From positions 2,170,001 to 2,234,000 of the forward strand of contig OZ243107.1 of assembly GCA_965212245.1 (NCBI GenBank): DNA of 64,000 nt, read 5' to 3'. Positions 1 through 9,136 of this stretch are shown here, in pieces. How positions within the stretch are numbered: the stretch's first letter is position 1; every line of letters starts with the position of its first letter. Position numbers and translations under genes: made by a program. Source of the DNA: CAKZNE01 sp040222435 (GTDB taxonomy: Bacteria; Bacteroidota; Bacteroidia; Flavobacteriales; Schleiferiaceae). The notes under the pieces are model-generated. The model saw nothing but the letters and a program-made list of their open reading frames with translations, was not told the DNA's origin and searched no databases.

Positions 1-543
1 TACCTTCATAATACGGCTGCCGTTTTGCAGATCTTCCAGTAACTGATCCACTGCGGTAGAGAGGTCACTGCGCTGGGTGAGCAGAACATTGTATTTAAAA
101 CGGTTTTTATGCTGTAGTTCCTCATTGATGTCCGTACGTTCAGCTTCAATTTTCATGTGATAGATCTTAAGCGCCAGGATAGATAAACGGTCAATAGCCC
201 AGGCCGGGCTTTCGGTGTTTATCCTTGCAGAGGAATCTCTCTTCACATCTTTGAACTTCAGAAGGTAATGATCATCCACCTGCTCTACCAGGTCCGTGCG
301 ATCCTGGTTACTGGCGTCAATCCTGCGTTTTATCTTCAGCGCTGTTTCGCTGTCAATGGCCGGATCGCGGATAATATCTTCCAGATGCCACTGCACCGTG
401 TCAATCCAGTTTTTACGGTATAGTAAGTGCTCATATGAATCTTCCGGGTAAGGGTTTTTCATAATGGCATCTACATTGTCCTGAATATGGTAATCTTCAA
501 TACTCCGTTCAAAAACGGAAAACATGCTCACTGCTGTTTTCAT
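1..543 (-). CDS. DUF4254 family protein, C-terminal end outside the window
   Basis: The frame reads leftwards from an ATG at 543 and stays open to base 1, giving 181 residues without a stop; the C-terminus lies outside the window. The start region contains RSIEDYHIQDNVDA and NPYPEDSYE, followed by KNWIDTVQWHLEDIIRDP, RRIDASNQDRTDLVE and SPAWAIDRLSILALKIYHM. I recognise these conserved blocks as DUF4254, a Bacteroidota family of about 200 residues with no established activity, often found near glycosyltransferases. There is no signal peptide, so it is probably cytoplasmic. The aminotransferase gene begins the next unit on the same strand and its stop is one base away, so the two are probably cotranscribed, aminotransferase first. 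Family assignment is fairly sure; function is unknown. Confidence 0.8.
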   Translation of the reverse strand, partial: MKTAVSMFSVFERSIEDYHIQDNVDAIMKNPYPEDSYEHLLYRKNWIDTVQWHLEDIIRDPAIDSETALKIKRRIDASNQDRTDLVEQVDDHYLLKFKDVKRDSSARINTESPAWAIDRLSILALKIYHMKIEAERTDINEELQHKNRFKYNVLLTQRSDLSTAVDQLLEDLQNGSRIMKV

Positions 544-544
544 T

Positions 545-1741
545 TTATCCGTTTAGTTTAGCTACTGCTTCTTTTATCCTGTGCAATGCTTCGCGTAACT
601 GTTCTTCTGAGGCGGCATACGAAATACGCAGACAATCAGGGCTGCCAAATGCTTCTCCCGGTACCAGGCCTACACGTCCTTCTTCCAATAAATAAAGGCA
701 AAGGTCATTGCTGTTTTCTATGGTTTTACCTTGATAGGATTTGCCAAAGAGTGCACTGATATCGGGGAAGATATAAAAGGCTCCCTTGGGAAGGTTGGTT
801 TTAAACCCGGGAATTTCATTGAGCCATTCCAGCACCTGATCACGCCTTTTCTTAAAAGCATCACGCATAAATTCAACTTTATCGGGCTTAGCTTCCACGG
901 CTGCCAGTAAAGCCCTTTGCGTTATACTGCTGGCGGCAGAGGTAAATTGCCCCTGCATTTTATCACAGGCTTTGGCTATCCAAAGTGGCGCACCAATATA
1001 TCCACCCCGCCAGCCAGTCATGGCAAAACCTTTGGACACACCGTTTACCGTTACCACCCGGTCATAAATAGCACTAAAGGAAGCTAATGAAGCATGCTTG
1101 GAGTCAAAGTTTATCAGTTCGTATATCTCATCCGAAATGGTTACAATGTTCTCGTGCTGCTTCAGTACCGCAACCAGTTCACCCAGCTCATTATGAGAAT
1201 ACACACTGCCCGAAGGATTACAGGGCGTGCTGAAGATCAGCATTTTGGTTTTAGGGGTTATAGCTTCAGCCAATTGCTGCCCGCTGATCTTAAAATCCGA
1301 TTCAATAGTAGAAGGAATTTCTACGGGTATACCACCGGCTAGTTTTACAATTTCGTAATACGATACCCAGTAAGGAGCCGGTAATAGTACTTCATCACCT
1401 GGATTTACAATACACAGTACCACATTGGCAATGCTTTGCTTGGCCCCGGTGCTTACCACTATCTGATCTGCGCTGTAGTCAAGATTGTTATCCCGTTTAA
1501 ACTTCCGGCTTATAGCTTCCCTTACATCCTTATATCCCGCTATAGGCGGGTAATAGGTGTAATTATCGTCAATTCCTTGTTTAGCAGCCAGCTTAATAAA
1601 ATCAGGCGTGTTAAAGTCGGGTTCTCCTAATGAGAGGCTAATCACGTCCACACCGCGCTCTTTCATTTCGCGGCTTTTACGATTCATAGCAATGGTCTGT
1701 GATTCAGAAAGATTTTGAATGCGGTCGGAAAGCAGGTTCAT
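545..1741 (-). CDS. PLP-dependent class I aminotransferase (aspartate aminotransferase type)
   Basis: A 398-residue fold-type I aminotransferase that should transfer an amino group between an amino acid (probably aspartate or an aromatic/branched one) and 2-oxoglutarate. Visible motifs are LSLGEPDFNTP near residue 38, the YYPPIAGYKDVREAI substrate-region block, PYWVSY, the CNPSGSVY loop, the SDEIYE segment with the PLP-contacting Asp and Tyr, and the Schiff-base lysine in NGVSKGFAMTGWR near residue 236. The C-terminal arginine that binds substrate carboxylate is in CLRISYA. Length and motifs fit the AspC/Iγ-like subgroup; substrate specificity cannot be fixed by reading. It lies one base upstream of the DUF4254 gene, and a TAGTTTTG box just upstream is a plausible promoter element. 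Confidence 0.88.
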   Translation of the reverse strand: MNLLSDRIQNLSESQTIAMNRKSREMKERGVDVISLSLGEPDFNTPDFIKLAAKQGIDDNYTYYPPIAGYKDVREAISRKFKRDNNLDYSADQIVVSTGAKQSIANVVLCIVNPGDEVLLPAPYWVSYYEIVKLAGGIPVEIPSTIESDFKISGQQLAEAITPKTKMLIFSTPCNPSGSVYSHNELGELVAVLKQHENIVTISDEIYELINFDSKHASLASFSAIYDRVVTVNGVSKGFAMTGWRGGYIGAPLWIAKACDKMQGQFTSAASSITQRALLAAVEAKPDKVEFMRDAFKKRRDQVLEWLNEIPGFKTNLPKGAFYIFPDISALFGKSYQGKTIENSNDLCLYLLEEGRVGLVPGEAFGSPDCLRISYAASEEQLREALHRIKEAVAKLNG

Positions 1742-1762
1742 CCTGAGATTTTAATTAAAGGG

Positions 1763-1770
1763 CAAAACTA
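1763..1770 (-). promoter_or_regulatory. candidate -7 box for the aminotransferase gene
   Basis: On the minus strand this reads TAGTTTTG, a full match to the Bacteroidota -7 consensus TAnnTTTG. It lies about 22 bases before the ATG, implying a short leader. I see no clear TTTG at the expected -33 spacing, so the call rests on the -7 box alone. Confidence 0.4.
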
Positions 1771-1841
1771 CAAATTTCAAATGTTCACCCTTTTTGATTT
1801 TTACGATATTTGGGGCCTCTTACACTTTTGGGACGAAAACT

Positions 1842-2363
1842 ATGGATGTAATTTTAGAAATACTCAAGTACGCTCTACCTTCAATTTTCCTGTTGCTGCT
1901 TTGCTACATGATGCTGAGCAACTTTATGGAAAATGAGGAGAAAAGACGCTCTTATTTTCTGAAAAAGGAAACTCAAAAAAGCGCTTTGCCTATACGTTTA
2001 CAAGCTTATGAGCGCTTATCACTTTTTCTGGAGCGCATTACTCCGGACCGTCTTTTACTGCGCCTTAGCTCCAAAGGTCTCAACGTGCAACAATACCGCT
2101 CTTTGTTGGTAGATGCTATTCGTCAGGAGTTTGAACATAACCTTTCACAACAGATCTATTTAAGCGATGAAGCCTGGAAACTGGTGGTTACCGCTAAATC
2201 GGCTACTGTAGGCATTATTAATAACGTGGCTGAAGAAATGGATCAGCGGCTGGAAGGAATTGAATTGAGTAAAGCTTTACTCAATAAAGTAATGGAAATG
2301 GAGAGTTTTCCTACTAAAAAAGCACTTGGCTTTCTTAAAAAAGAGGTGAAACGGGATTTCTGA
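1842..2363 (+). CDS. conserved membrane-anchored protein (DUF7935-like)
   Basis: 173 residues from the ATG at 1842, which I prefer to an in-frame ATG 48 bases upstream because the product then starts directly with one N-terminal membrane segment (about residues 8-25, YALPSIFLLLLCYMML). A charged linker follows, then a soluble helical domain with SALPIRLQAYERLSLFLERI, EFEHNLSQQIYLSDEAW and a C-terminal PTKKALGFLKKEV. I recognise this arrangement as a conserved Bacteroidota family (DUF7935 from memory); no function is known to me. It diverges from the aminotransferase across a 100-base intergenic region. It is probably inner-membrane bound with the domain in the cytoplasm. Confidence 0.7.
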   Translation: MDVILEILKYALPSIFLLLLCYMMLSNFMENEEKRRSYFLKKETQKSALPIRLQAYERLSLFLERITPDRLLLRLSSKGLNVQQYRSLLVDAIRQEFEHNLSQQIYLSDEAWKLVVTAKSATVGIINNVAEEMDQRLEGIELSKALLNKVMEMESFPTKKALGFLKKEVKRDF

Positions 2364-2444
2364 TACGTCATTGGACACGATTTGATAAGTTTACCTGCAT
2401 CCTATATATTGCCCTTTCTTATGTAAACCTTAATCGATATTTAC

Positions 2445-4550
2445 GTGAATTTACTGGACTATAAGGTAATTCTTGTGCTGTGTGCAGCCTTTACGATTAC
2501 CGTAAGCGGTCAGACTGTTGACCTGGAAAATTTTAAAGGGCTTCAATCTTCGGGGCAACTGCCTGACGATTTTCTGAGGAGCTGGGGCGATAAGTACCAG
2601 GAGAGCCTGAAAGTTCGTGATGTCTCCAATATGAAAAGGAGGGAGGCCAATGAGCTGGAAGAATTCTGGCAGCAACAGCACCGGCAGATTGATATGATGC
2701 TACAGAGCGGACAGTTTGCTTTTGGTGACCCTCTTTCACAATACCTCAATAAGATTGCGGATGAGGTTCTGAAAGATGATCCTGAGTTACGTAAAAAGAT
2801 TCGGGTTTATACGTTCAAGTCTCCCTCAGTTAATGCCTTTGCCGTAGCAGATGGCATTATAGGAGTGCACGTAGGCTTGATTGCGCATGTGCGTTCTGAG
2901 GCAGAGTTGGCCTATGTGATAGCTCACGAGATATCCCACTATACGGAACAGCATATGTACGATCGTTTTAAGCAAAAAAAAGAGCTTAACGATGGTTGGT
3001 CAGGATCTGGTATGAATGCGATCAAGCGTTTTGATGAACTTACGGCCCGCAGCAAGGAACATGAACTGGAGGCGGATAAGAATGGAGTAGTGCTTTATCT
3101 GAAATCTCAGTATCATCCAGCGGCTATAGACACAGCTTTAACTACTCTTCATGAGAGTTATATAACCTACGGACGTAAAGAAGTAGGGCCTGATTTTCTG
3201 GCAGCGGGAGACTTTGTCATCCCGGAGGTTTTTTACCGCTCTGAAGTGGATGCGGTAAGTAAGGAAGAAGACTACTTTGATCAAACACATAACCACCCAA
3301 ATGTGGCTACCCGAAGGGAAGCTCTGAAACCTACTGTAGGAGCAGCATCTGCTGAAGGTAAAAAATTCTTTATTCAGCCGGAAGCGGAGTTTGAAGCTAT
3401 GCAAAAACTCGCGCGTTTTGAAGCAGTTCGCGAAAAGGTGCTATACGGCCATTATGGAGATGCTTTGTACGATATATATGTGTTAGAGGATAAGTATCCC
3501 AATAACCGTTTTCTCGAAATCTCAAAAGTACGGGCACTGTTTGGCCTGGCCAGTTTTAAGGCAGTGGATAAAATCAGCGATGTAACGGCTTCCGGTTATC
3601 ATGTGGAAGGCCCTATGCAACAGGTTTTTCATATTATCAAGCAGTTCAATAATCAGCAACTGGTAAGTACGGCTTTGTATCATGCACTTACGGCCAAAGC
3701 AAAATATCCGGATGCTAAGATCCTGGATGAGTATATCACCTACCTGAATCGCTATATGCTGGCTTACTGTGATCTGGAAGCTAAGGATTTTAAGGTGGAT
3801 GCTCCTAAAATAGCAGCCTTTGACAAAACGGTAGAAGATTTTCCAAGTGAACGCCATTACCTCAGGGCCAAACAAATGCATTATCGCGATTTTTACCGCT
3901 ATCTGTTGAATGAACAGTACCAAAGTGGCTGGCTGGCAGAAAAGATGGAGGAACACCGTCAGTTTAAAGATAGCCTGGATGTGGAAGACTACCTGACTGC
4001 TGAGCAGCGGGAAGAGCGGTATGAAGCCAAACAGGAACGTCTTGAAGAGCATGGAGCGGATCTCAACATCCGTAAAATGATAGTATTGGACCCTACTATA
4101 ATGGTGATAAATGCTTCTGACGATACCGATGAACAATTGGAAGCTTTGGAACAGGAAGAGAATTATAAAGCCATGCTCCCACAGTGGGTAAAAGCTGCCG
4201 GCATTGAACCTGAATTATTGTATGTGGAAAGCATGAAGGCTACAGATATCAATGATTACAATGTGTTTTCCGGACTAGAGGAGTGGATCAAAGAAGCCCG
4301 GATGTATCGTTCAAGAGAAATTATTCCTATTGATCTTGATATTTCAGAAAAGATCCATGCCCCGGCACGCTACGTATGCCGTATAATGGGGTATATAGCT
4401 TTTGGTAAACAAGACTATTATTACTTCGGAATCTATGATCTGGAAAAGGGGGAAGTGGTATATGAAAGAAGTGAAAACGTAGGCCGTAAACTCTCTATGC
4501 GCGACCTCGAAAAAGAAACTCAGATCGATTTAGAGAGGGTATTCAACTAA
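2445..4550 (+). CDS. secreted M48-family zinc metalloprotease with long C-terminal extension
   Basis: 701 residues. The GTG at 2445 is chosen because it gives a good signal peptide (residues 1-22, hydrophobic VILVLCAAFTITV then SGQ). The M48 core follows: SPSVNAFAVADGIIGV, then the zinc site HEISH at residues 164-168 and the third-ligand region EHELEADKNGV near residue 206. This is the BepA/Oma1/HtpX-like fold that degrades or chaperones envelope proteins. Most family members end after 250-480 residues; here roughly 400 further residues follow, with repeat-like helical segments near residues 320-440 and a highly acidic/charged stretch near 510-580, and I cannot assign a domain to them. Location is probably periplasmic. 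Two secreted paralogues follow 37 bases downstream and may be cotranscribed. Confidence 0.85.
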   Translation: MNLLDYKVILVLCAAFTITVSGQTVDLENFKGLQSSGQLPDDFLRSWGDKYQESLKVRDVSNMKRREANELEEFWQQQHRQIDMMLQSGQFAFGDPLSQYLNKIADEVLKDDPELRKKIRVYTFKSPSVNAFAVADGIIGVHVGLIAHVRSEAELAYVIAHEISHYTEQHMYDRFKQKKELNDGWSGSGMNAIKRFDELTARSKEHELEADKNGVVLYLKSQYHPAAIDTALTTLHESYITYGRKEVGPDFLAAGDFVIPEVFYRSEVDAVSKEEDYFDQTHNHPNVATRREALKPTVGAASAEGKKFFIQPEAEFEAMQKLARFEAVREKVLYGHYGDALYDIYVLEDKYPNNRFLEISKVRALFGLASFKAVDKISDVTASGYHVEGPMQQVFHIIKQFNNQQLVSTALYHALTAKAKYPDAKILDEYITYLNRYMLAYCDLEAKDFKVDAPKIAAFDKTVEDFPSERHYLRAKQMHYRDFYRYLLNEQYQSGWLAEKMEEHRQFKDSLDVEDYLTAEQREERYEAKQERLEEHGADLNIRKMIVLDPTIMVINASDDTDEQLEALEQEENYKAMLPQWVKAAGIEPELLYVESMKATDINDYNVFSGLEEWIKEARMYRSREIIPIDLDISEKIHAPARYVCRIMGYIAFGKQDYYYFGIYDLEKGEVVYERSENVGRKLSMRDLEKETQIDLERVFN

Positions 4551-4587
4551 CTATATATTTTTCCAAACCCTCATTATTCTGAGAATT

Positions 4588-6150
4588 ATGAAATGTAAAT
4601 CACCGGTATATTTTTTTATCCTTTTATTCTTATCCTGCCCTATCTATGGACAATCCATAAAATTCGGATCCAGGGAAAAGGCAGACTTCCAGAACTATGA
4701 ACCTCGTATAAGAGGAGAGGATGAGTCCAGTCTTTATGTGGCTGATGTATTTCTTTCAGATGTAATACTGGAAAGTTTTGATAAGCGTACACTTAAAAAG
4801 AACTACCATAAGGAGTATAGGATCATACCTAAACACGGGATTAAGTCCATACTAGAACTGAAAAGGACTCTGTTTATAGACGGGTATTTTGTGCTATTTG
4901 TAAGTGGGCAGTATTTTGATGACTCGCATTCTGAGCTTTATGTACATCGCTTTAAGGCCAGTACCGGAGAGAAGGAATCAATGGATACGCTTATGTATAC
5001 CAGAATTGAAGACCTTCCTATAATTTCAACTCAACAAAAACTGGCTAACCGCCTGGGCCGTTATCAGATTCAGGCCAGCCCTGATAAGGAGCATATTGTA
5101 ATTCACTATGCTAATCTTCACTATGAGATCGGCCGTTTTTTTGAGCAGATTGTGGTATTGGACAAAGAGCTTCAGGTGGTAAAGAACAAGGAGTTTGTAC
5201 AGGAAAAAGAATCACAATTAATTCCCAAAGGAATAGAAGTAGATAATGAAGGCTCCATTTATTACATAGATGGTAATGAGTTAGTTTTCAGAGATATTTA
5301 CCAGGATTATGAAGAGTGGAGAGAACCCTTGCCTACTGACCTTTTTGAAAGTAATGCCAGCCCTGTTGATATTACCGGAGCTTTTAACCCGGCAGGAAAC
5401 CTTATAGTTACGGCTTCCTATTTAACGGAGGATACTGAAGATACAGATGAGAATAAAGAAGGTAAAGAAACGCGGGAGGGAGATACTCAGATTGAAGGGA
5501 TGGTGTTTCTGGAGGTTGACGGTTTCAACAAAGAGATCGTAAAGGCTAAAGTAAGCAGGTTTGATAAAACTTTTCTGGATGAGTTTAAAGATAAGTATCA
5601 CGTAAAGCGCGGACAGGAGGCGGAATTCAATAACATATTGTCGCGTTTCAGGTATAGTTTTACGGATAACTACACCATTCTGATAGGCCATTCGGTTCCC
5701 GGGTTGATTGGTACTGGAATGTATATGTATGGCAGTGTGGTGGTTTTCTGTTTCGATGAAGAAGGTACTCTCAGCTGGGCCCACCGTATCCCCAAATTCC
5801 AAATCTTCAAAACCAACTGGAAAAGCACTTTAACGGGCTATCAAAATTATCTGGACGATGACTATTTGTACATATTTTTCCAGGACGATGAAGATAGCTT
5901 TGAGGGTAATAAACGCAATGTTTTAAAATTAAAAACACTGGATAACAATAAACATGCTGTCCCGGTAGTGTATAAGTTCAATCTTAAAACCGGAAAGATG
6001 GAGTATGACCTGATGAGAAGATGGGATACGGATGAGAAACTTAAACTAGACCCCCATTATGGCTACCAGGGAGAGGTGGGAGAACCTCTTTATATTTTTG
6101 GTAAACACAAGAAGCATTACCGGATTTCAAGAATTGATCTTAGAAAATAG
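4588..6150 (+). CDS. secreted protein of unknown function, paralogue A
   Basis: 520 residues with a clear signal peptide (residues 1-21, hydrophobic FFILLFLSCPIYG then QS). I do not recognise a family. The sequence looks all-beta, with repeated short strands such as SLYVADVFL, SELYVHRF, GSIYYIDGNELVF and DDYLYIFFQDD, which would suit a beta-propeller, but this is inference. It is clearly homologous to the next gene: both share EP.IRGED, ESFDK.TL, YQDYEEWREPLP, FESNA and TED.E.TDENK in the same order along the full length. There is no T9SS tail and no lipobox, so the mature protein is probably periplasmic. It follows the M48 protease by 37 bases and precedes paralogue B by 26 bases, suggesting one transcript. 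Confidence 0.75.
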   Translation: MKCKSPVYFFILLFLSCPIYGQSIKFGSREKADFQNYEPRIRGEDESSLYVADVFLSDVILESFDKRTLKKNYHKEYRIIPKHGIKSILELKRTLFIDGYFVLFVSGQYFDDSHSELYVHRFKASTGEKESMDTLMYTRIEDLPIISTQQKLANRLGRYQIQASPDKEHIVIHYANLHYEIGRFFEQIVVLDKELQVVKNKEFVQEKESQLIPKGIEVDNEGSIYYIDGNELVFRDIYQDYEEWREPLPTDLFESNASPVDITGAFNPAGNLIVTASYLTEDTEDTDENKEGKETREGDTQIEGMVFLEVDGFNKEIVKAKVSRFDKTFLDEFKDKYHVKRGQEAEFNNILSRFRYSFTDNYTILIGHSVPGLIGTGMYMYGSVVVFCFDEEGTLSWAHRIPKFQIFKTNWKSTLTGYQNYLDDDYLYIFFQDDEDSFEGNKRNVLKLKTLDNNKHAVPVVYKFNLKTGKMEYDLMRRWDTDEKLKLDPHYGYQGEVGEPLYIFGKHKKHYRISRIDLRK

Positions 6151-6176
6151 CATATCTAACTTAACCTGATTTCAGA

Positions 6177-7706
6177 ATGAGATTATTAGCACTCAGTAGT
6201 CTTTTCAGCCTTCTCGTAATGGCCGGATATTCACAGAGCATAAAAGTAGGCCCTATGGTAGAGGCTGAGTTTGTGCAGTTTGAACCCTATATACGCGGAG
6301 AGGATAAACAGAATATTTACGTGGCGGACTTCTATTATGAAGACCTGATCGTAGAAAGCTTTGACAAGGCAACACTCAGGCAGAACTACCGCAAAACCTT
6401 TGAACTTGATATTAAAGAGACTGCCCGGTATAAACTGGAGCTGGAAAGTTTTCTTTTTCTTGATGGGTATTTTATATACCTGATCAGTGGTAACTACTAC
6501 CGGGATTCTTATTCCGAATTATATGTGCATCGCATAAACGCCAGCACCGGTGTAAAAGAGCCTATTGATACTATCCTGCACCAAAAGGGAGGAGAAGGAG
6601 ATGCGGGCACCGGTTATTACAGGATACATACCAGTAAAAATAAAACCAGGTTAATAGTGCATTATATTTCTCCCAATGAAGAGCTGGAGCGCTACTATGA
6701 AAAACTGGTGTTACTTGACTCTGAGATGAATACTATTATTGAGAAAGAGTATGTGAAATCAGATAAGGATGAACTGATCTCCTTTAATAAGATTATTGAT
6801 GATGAAGGGTCTATATACTACCTGGAAGGGAACGAGTTTGTTTTTCTTGATTATTACCAGGATTATGAGGAATGGAGAGAGCCTTTGCCCAATGATATTT
6901 TTGAAAGTAACGCCCGTCCGTCCCGTATTAACGGAGGTTTTAATAATAAGGGGAATTTGGTGGTTACGGCCATGTACCTTACCGAGGATGCTGAAAATAC
7001 GGATGAGAACAAGCCTTATATGGAGAGGCTGCAAGGCGATCATCAACTTGAGGGGATCGTGTATTTTGAAATAGACGGTTTTAATAAGGAAATTATTAAG
7101 GCTAAGGTCTCAAAGTTTGATCAGGCCTTTATTGATGAGTTTCTTACTGAGAATATGATAAAGGATGAGATGGAAGCGGAGGTGAATAATTTGTTCAACA
7201 GTTTTAGCTTTAAATTCTTAGACGATGCCACAGTGCTAATCGGTGAGTCCGTACCTAATTCGGCCAAACCGGATGAGCGTTTGTTTAATGATATGGTGGT
7301 TTTTGTATTTAATGAGGATGGTTCATTAAGGTGGGGACACCGTATACATAAGAGTCAGCTTTGGAACAACGGTAATAAAACCACCAGCTATTTTTCTTTT
7401 TCGGATGAAGGCAATATTTATGTGCTTTTTCAGGATTATGACAGGAATTTTGAGGGAAATAAAAGGGAGCAGTATAATCTCAGATTAGCGGATAAAGCTA
7501 AATATGTAATTCCAGTACTTTACCGCTTTGACAAAGTGACGGGCGAAAATGATTATGAAGTCAGAAGAAACTGGAATTCGGGTAAGGAGCTGAAATTAAA
7601 TCCGAATTTTGCGGATCAAAGTGAGCCCGGGGACCCCATATATGTCTTCATTAAGTACCGGGAGGATTACAGACTGGCCAGAATAAATACAAAAACGGAC
7701 AAGTAA
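6177..7706 (+). CDS. secreted protein of unknown function, paralogue B
   Basis: 509 residues with a signal peptide (about residues 1-19, LLALSSLFSLLVMAGYS). It is a full-length paralogue of the preceding gene, sharing the EPYIRGED start block, VESFDKATL, SELYVHRINASTG, the YQDYEEWREPLPNDIFESNA block, YLTEDAENTDENK and the C-terminal GDPIYVF.KY..DYR.ARI ending. The insert between SELYVHR and the middle block is shorter than in paralogue A. No catalytic motif is evident. The gene ends 12 bases before the convergent meaB stop. The pair looks like a tandem duplication whose copies diverged while keeping aromatic and acidic core blocks. Function unknown; a partnership with the upstream M48 protease is only suggested by position. 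Confidence 0.75.
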   Translation: MRLLALSSLFSLLVMAGYSQSIKVGPMVEAEFVQFEPYIRGEDKQNIYVADFYYEDLIVESFDKATLRQNYRKTFELDIKETARYKLELESFLFLDGYFIYLISGNYYRDSYSELYVHRINASTGVKEPIDTILHQKGGEGDAGTGYYRIHTSKNKTRLIVHYISPNEELERYYEKLVLLDSEMNTIIEKEYVKSDKDELISFNKIIDDEGSIYYLEGNEFVFLDYYQDYEEWREPLPNDIFESNARPSRINGGFNNKGNLVVTAMYLTEDAENTDENKPYMERLQGDHQLEGIVYFEIDGFNKEIIKAKVSKFDQAFIDEFLTENMIKDEMEAEVNNLFNSFSFKFLDDATVLIGESVPNSAKPDERLFNDMVVFVFNEDGSLRWGHRIHKSQLWNNGNKTTSYFSFSDEGNIYVLFQDYDRNFEGNKREQYNLRLADKAKYVIPVLYRFDKVTGENDYEVRRNWNSGKELKLNPNFADQSEPGDPIYVFIKYREDYRLARINTKTDK

Positions 7707-7718
7707 GGGATAAGGCCC

Positions 7719-8738
7719 CTATTTCAAAACAGTTTTAATAAGCTCAAGAGCAGCTTTACCAGGCTCCATGGTGCCTTTTTTTACGGCTTGTTCCATGTTT
7801 TTATAAGCTTGGCTGTGAGCTGGTGAGGTTTGTAACTCATCGATTAACATTTGACTTACAGCATCCTTAAACCAGGCCACAGCTTGATCTTTGCGGTTCA
7901 TTTCAAAGTAACCTTTGGTTTTTTGCTGCCTCTCAAACTCACAAATAATCTCCCAGGCTTCATCCATACCTCGTTTTTCCAGGGCTGAAATACTGCTTAC
8001 CCTGGGAATCCATTCATTAGTGTTGGGCGGAAAGAGATGTAAAGCACGTTTATATTCACCAATAGCCTGTTTGGCTGCCCTTTGGTTTTCTCCATCCGCT
8101 TTGTTGATCAGCAGAAGGTCGGCCATTTCCATAATACCACGTTTAATGCCCTGCAGTTCGTCACCGGCACCGGCCAACATCAGAAGCATGAAGAAGTCTA
8201 CCATAGATTTTACTGTGGTTTCAGATTGTCCCACACCTACGGTTTCAACCATAATTACTTCGTAACCTGCCGCTTCGCACAGTAAAATAGACTCCCGGGT
8301 TTTTCGCGCCACACCGCCTAATGATCCGGCATTGGGTGAAGGACGTATGAAAGCCTTTTCATTTTGTGATAATTGATGCATCCGGGTTTTGTCACCCAGT
8401 ATGCTGCCCCGGCTTTTCGTGCTGCTGGGGTCTATTGCCAATACCGCTACTTTTTTACCTTGTGCCGTAAGGTATTCCCCAAAGGCTTCAATAAAGGTGC
8501 TTTTACCTACCCCTGGAACTCCGGTGATGCCTATCCGGATCGAATGGCCGGTATGAGGCAAGGCTTCATGTACCAGTTGTTCTGCCAGTTCCCGGTGTTC
8601 TGCCTTTTTGCTCTCCACCAGGGTCAATGAACGACTTAAGGCTGCCCGGTCTCCTTTCACCAATTGCTTTATCAGTTGTGAGGTTTCCGGAAGGTCCTGG
8701 CGCTGAAAATTTTTAAACCTGGGGTTTATAGAATCCAA
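7719..8738 (-). CDS. meaB: methylmalonyl-CoA mutase-associated GTPase MeaB
   Basis: 339 residues. This is a G3E-family GTPase that gates cofactor loading of, and protects, adenosylcobalamin-dependent methylmalonyl-CoA mutase. Visible motifs are the P-loop GVPGVGKST (about residues 73-81), AIDPSSTKSRGSILGDKTRM, the switch segment VETVGVGQSE, and the guanine-recognition motif NKADG near residue 212. The C-terminal dimerisation helix region is present. The two mutase subunit genes lie upstream on the same strand, separated by ybaB and a lipoprotein gene, which supports the role. The old name ArgK (arginine kinase/LAO transporter) is a historical misannotation for this family. Confidence 0.93.
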   Translation of the reverse strand: MDSINPRFKNFQRQDLPETSQLIKQLVKGDRAALSRSLTLVESKKAEHRELAEQLVHEALPHTGHSIRIGITGVPGVGKSTFIEAFGEYLTAQGKKVAVLAIDPSSTKSRGSILGDKTRMHQLSQNEKAFIRPSPNAGSLGGVARKTRESILLCEAAGYEVIMVETVGVGQSETTVKSMVDFFMLLMLAGAGDELQGIKRGIMEMADLLLINKADGENQRAAKQAIGEYKRALHLFPPNTNEWIPRVSSISALEKRGMDEAWEIICEFERQQKTKGYFEMNRKDQAVAWFKDAVSQMLIDELQTSPAHSQAYKNMEQAVKKGTMEPGKAALELIKTVLK

Positions 8739-8775
8739 AGGGTAGGATATTTAAAGAATAAAGATAGGATCGGAC

Positions 8776-9093
8776 TTACTTTCCGAAGAGTTTATCAAGG
8801 CCGGGCATGTTCATCATCCCGCTGGCCGCTCCCTGCATTTCACTTTCGTTTACATTGTTGGCTTTTTCTATAGCCTTATTCAATGTAAGTACAAGGTTAT
8901 CGCTTAGCTCTTCGGCATCCTGCAGAAGGCTTTCATCAATGTGAATGTCTTTTATTTCGCGGGCGGCAGTAATAGTTATTTTTATTTTACCATTGAACGA
9001 TTCTTCCACCATAGAAATGGTTTTCAAACGTTCTTTGGTTTCTTCTACTTTTTGCTGGGCTTCCTGAAGCTTGCCCATCATATCTCCGAACAT
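8776..9093 (-). CDS. YbaB/EbfC family nucleoid-associated protein
   Basis: 105 residues, the usual length. The N-terminal amphipathic helix (MGKLQEAQQKVEETKERLKTI) precedes the beta-sheet segment GKIKITITAAREIKDIHID and a C-terminal helix of the form LVLTLNKAIEKANNVNE, ending in a Gly/Met-rich tail (GMMNMPGLDKLFG). The family forms DNA-binding dimers that coat or bend DNA. In many bacteria ybaB sits with dnaX-recR; here it is between meaB and a lipoprotein gene, 37 bases upstream of meaB, so it is probably cotranscribed with meaB without a functional link. Confidence 0.88.
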   Translation of the reverse strand: MFGDMMGKLQEAQQKVEETKERLKTISMVEESFNGKIKITITAAREIKDIHIDESLLQDAEELSDNLVLTLNKAIEKANNVNESEMQGAASGMMNMPGLDKLFGK

Positions 9094-9136
9094 AATATCC
9101 TTTTTGGTGAGTAATTTAACTTAAGATGAAATCAAT

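Noticed and set aside
3522..4136. A 204-codon open frame on the minus strand inside the M48 protease gene
   Set aside because: It lies opposite a well-supported gene, has no homologous motif and no promoter, and its composition is that of antisense codons.
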